Assembly (NCBI RefSeq): GCF_041435195.1
Contig: NZ_CP108106.1
Coordinates: 930,001 to 994,000, forward strand
Direction: 5' to 3'
Source: Streptomyces sp. NBC_00224
GTDB lineage: Bacteria > Actinomycetota > Actinomycetes > Streptomycetales > Streptomycetaceae
DNA length: 64,000 bases
Shown here: piece by piece, positions 63,417 through 64,000 of the stretch
Numbering within the stretch: the stretch's first letter is position 1
How the letters are laid out: each line of letters opens with the position of its first letter
Program-made: the position numbers and the translations under genes
Notes under the pieces: model-generated
Database searches by the model: none
What the model was told of the DNA's origin: nothing
Seen by the model: the letters and a program-made list of their open reading frames with translations, nothing else

Positions 63417-64000
63417 ATGAGTCATCGCATCGTCGTCGTGGGCGCCGGATACGCCGGTCTGCGGGCAGCCGAGCGCCTCGCCCGCAAGCTGCGTCGCAGC
63501 GACGTCACGGTCACTCTGGTCAACGCCTCGGACCGGTTCGTGGAACGGGTCCGGCTCCATCAACTGGCCGCCGGGCAGCGGCTGGTGACGCGGTCATTGC
63601 GGCAACGCCTCGCCGGTACCTCGGTTCAGCTGGTCGTCGCCCGCGTGACCGCGATCGATGCCACTGCCCGGACCGTACGCCTTGACGTCGCACCCCGAGT
63701 GATCGGCTACGACACCCTGGTGTACGCGGCGGGCAGCCTGGCTCGGTTCGACGCCGTCCCGGGGGCGGCCGAGCACGCGTACACCGTCACCGACCTTGAG
63801 CAGGCGACGCGGTTGCGGCACAGGGTTGCCGAGGTGGCGTCGGGCGGCACTGTCGCGGTGGTGGGCGCAGGGCTGACCGGGCTGGAGACCGCCTCGGAAC
63901 TGGCCGCGACTTACCCTGAGTTGGGGGTCCGGCTGTTCACCGGTGGCGATGGTGTGGGGTCCGGACTCGTGCCGCGAGCTCAGAGCCATGTGCGGCGCGC
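63417..64000 (+). CDS. NAD(P)/FAD-dependent oxidoreductase (NDH-2-like), 3' end cut by window
   Basis: The first 194 residues are visible. HRIVVVGAGYAGLRAAERLARKLRR is the FAD-binding fold, VNASDRFVERVRLHQLAAGQ the segment seen in FAD-dependent pyridine nucleotide-disulphide/NDH-2 type proteins, and GGTVAVVGAGLTGLETASELAATYP begins the NAD(P)-binding fold. It lacks the CxxC of disulphide reductases in the visible part. It probably oxidises NAD(P)H to reduce quinones or other small acceptors. The ATG at 63417 has GAGGAAG upstream. Confidence 0.85.
   Translation, partial: MSHRIVVVGAGYAGLRAAERLARKLRRSDVTVTLVNASDRFVERVRLHQLAAGQRLVTRSLRQRLAGTSVQLVVARVTAIDATARTVRLDVAPRVIGYDTLVYAAGSLARFDAVPGAAEHAYTVTDLEQATRLRHRVAEVASGGTVAVVGAGLTGLETASELAATYPELGVRLFTGGDGVGSGLVPRAQSHVRR

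Overview
This is a 64 kb piece of an actinomycete chromosome, almost certainly Streptomyces. It is very GC-rich with strong G/C bias at third codon positions, and uses GTG and TTG starts freely. It carries a 2-methylisoborneol (earthy odour) operon, many secreted proteins and lipoproteins, several TetR/MarR/ArsR-type regulators and two biosynthetic regions. It reads as a mosaic accessory region, with few core genes (thyA, folA, a cold-shock gene) among clusters that look acquired or strain-specific. No rRNA, tRNA, CRISPR array, transposase, phage or plasmid genes were seen.

Layout. 1-17 kb: the start of a secreted GH65 trehalase-like enzyme, a secreted amidase, a very large caspase-like/NTPase/glycosyltransferase-4 fusion, an ArsR-type regulator, a small inhibitor-like exported protein, a lipoprotein, a methyltransferase, an amino acid permease, an NmrA-type oxidoreductase, then the 2-MIB operon (encapsulin shell, cyclase, GPP methyltransferase). 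17-19 kb: a Tat-type class A beta-lactamase lipoprotein and a Pro/Thr-rich exported protein.

19-29 kb: a candidate small-molecule locus. A leftward operon encodes a deacetylase-fold enzyme, an SbnA-like PLP enzyme, an AurF-like diiron oxygenase, an NPPY methyltransferase and a short class I aminoacyl-tRNA-synthetase-like protein. An EctD-like dioxygenase and an atypical P450 lie beside it, followed by a nucleobase permease and HutD. 29-38 kb: an orphan toxin-like deaminase with an eCIS-type N-terminal motif, a MarR pair, a CocE-type hydrolase with a divergent TetR gene, and an orphan Imm35/YrhB-type protein next to folA-thyA.

39-55 kb: the clearest biosynthetic cluster. Ten tightly overlapping leftward genes encode three adenylating enzymes, two free carrier proteins, a transglutaminase-like protein, an MFS exporter, a phosphopantetheinyl transferase, a thioesterase and a flavin hydroxylase. 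They are divergent from a P450 and a fused anthranilate synthase. The P450 promoter has three heptamers at exact 11-bp spacing, 8 bp before a -10 box, as in SARP-regulated promoters. Together these suggest an aromatic acid (perhaps anthranilate) that is activated, hydroxylated as a thioester and joined to another acyl group without modular PKS or NRPS enzymes. 54-64 kb: a flavin monooxygenase with a divergent TetR gene and twin operators, a MarR gene facing a second-type enolase, then ordinary regulators, oxidoreductases, MepB, a cold-shock protein and a phytase-like exported protein.

Most promising for novelty are the caspase-NTPase-GT4 fusion (3.6-7.1 kb), the SbnA/AurF/aaRS-like operon (21.8-27 kb), the eCIS-type deaminase (29.5 kb) and the transglutaminase/carrier-protein cluster (39.5-54 kb). 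All functions are read from motifs in the sequence; no database search was possible.
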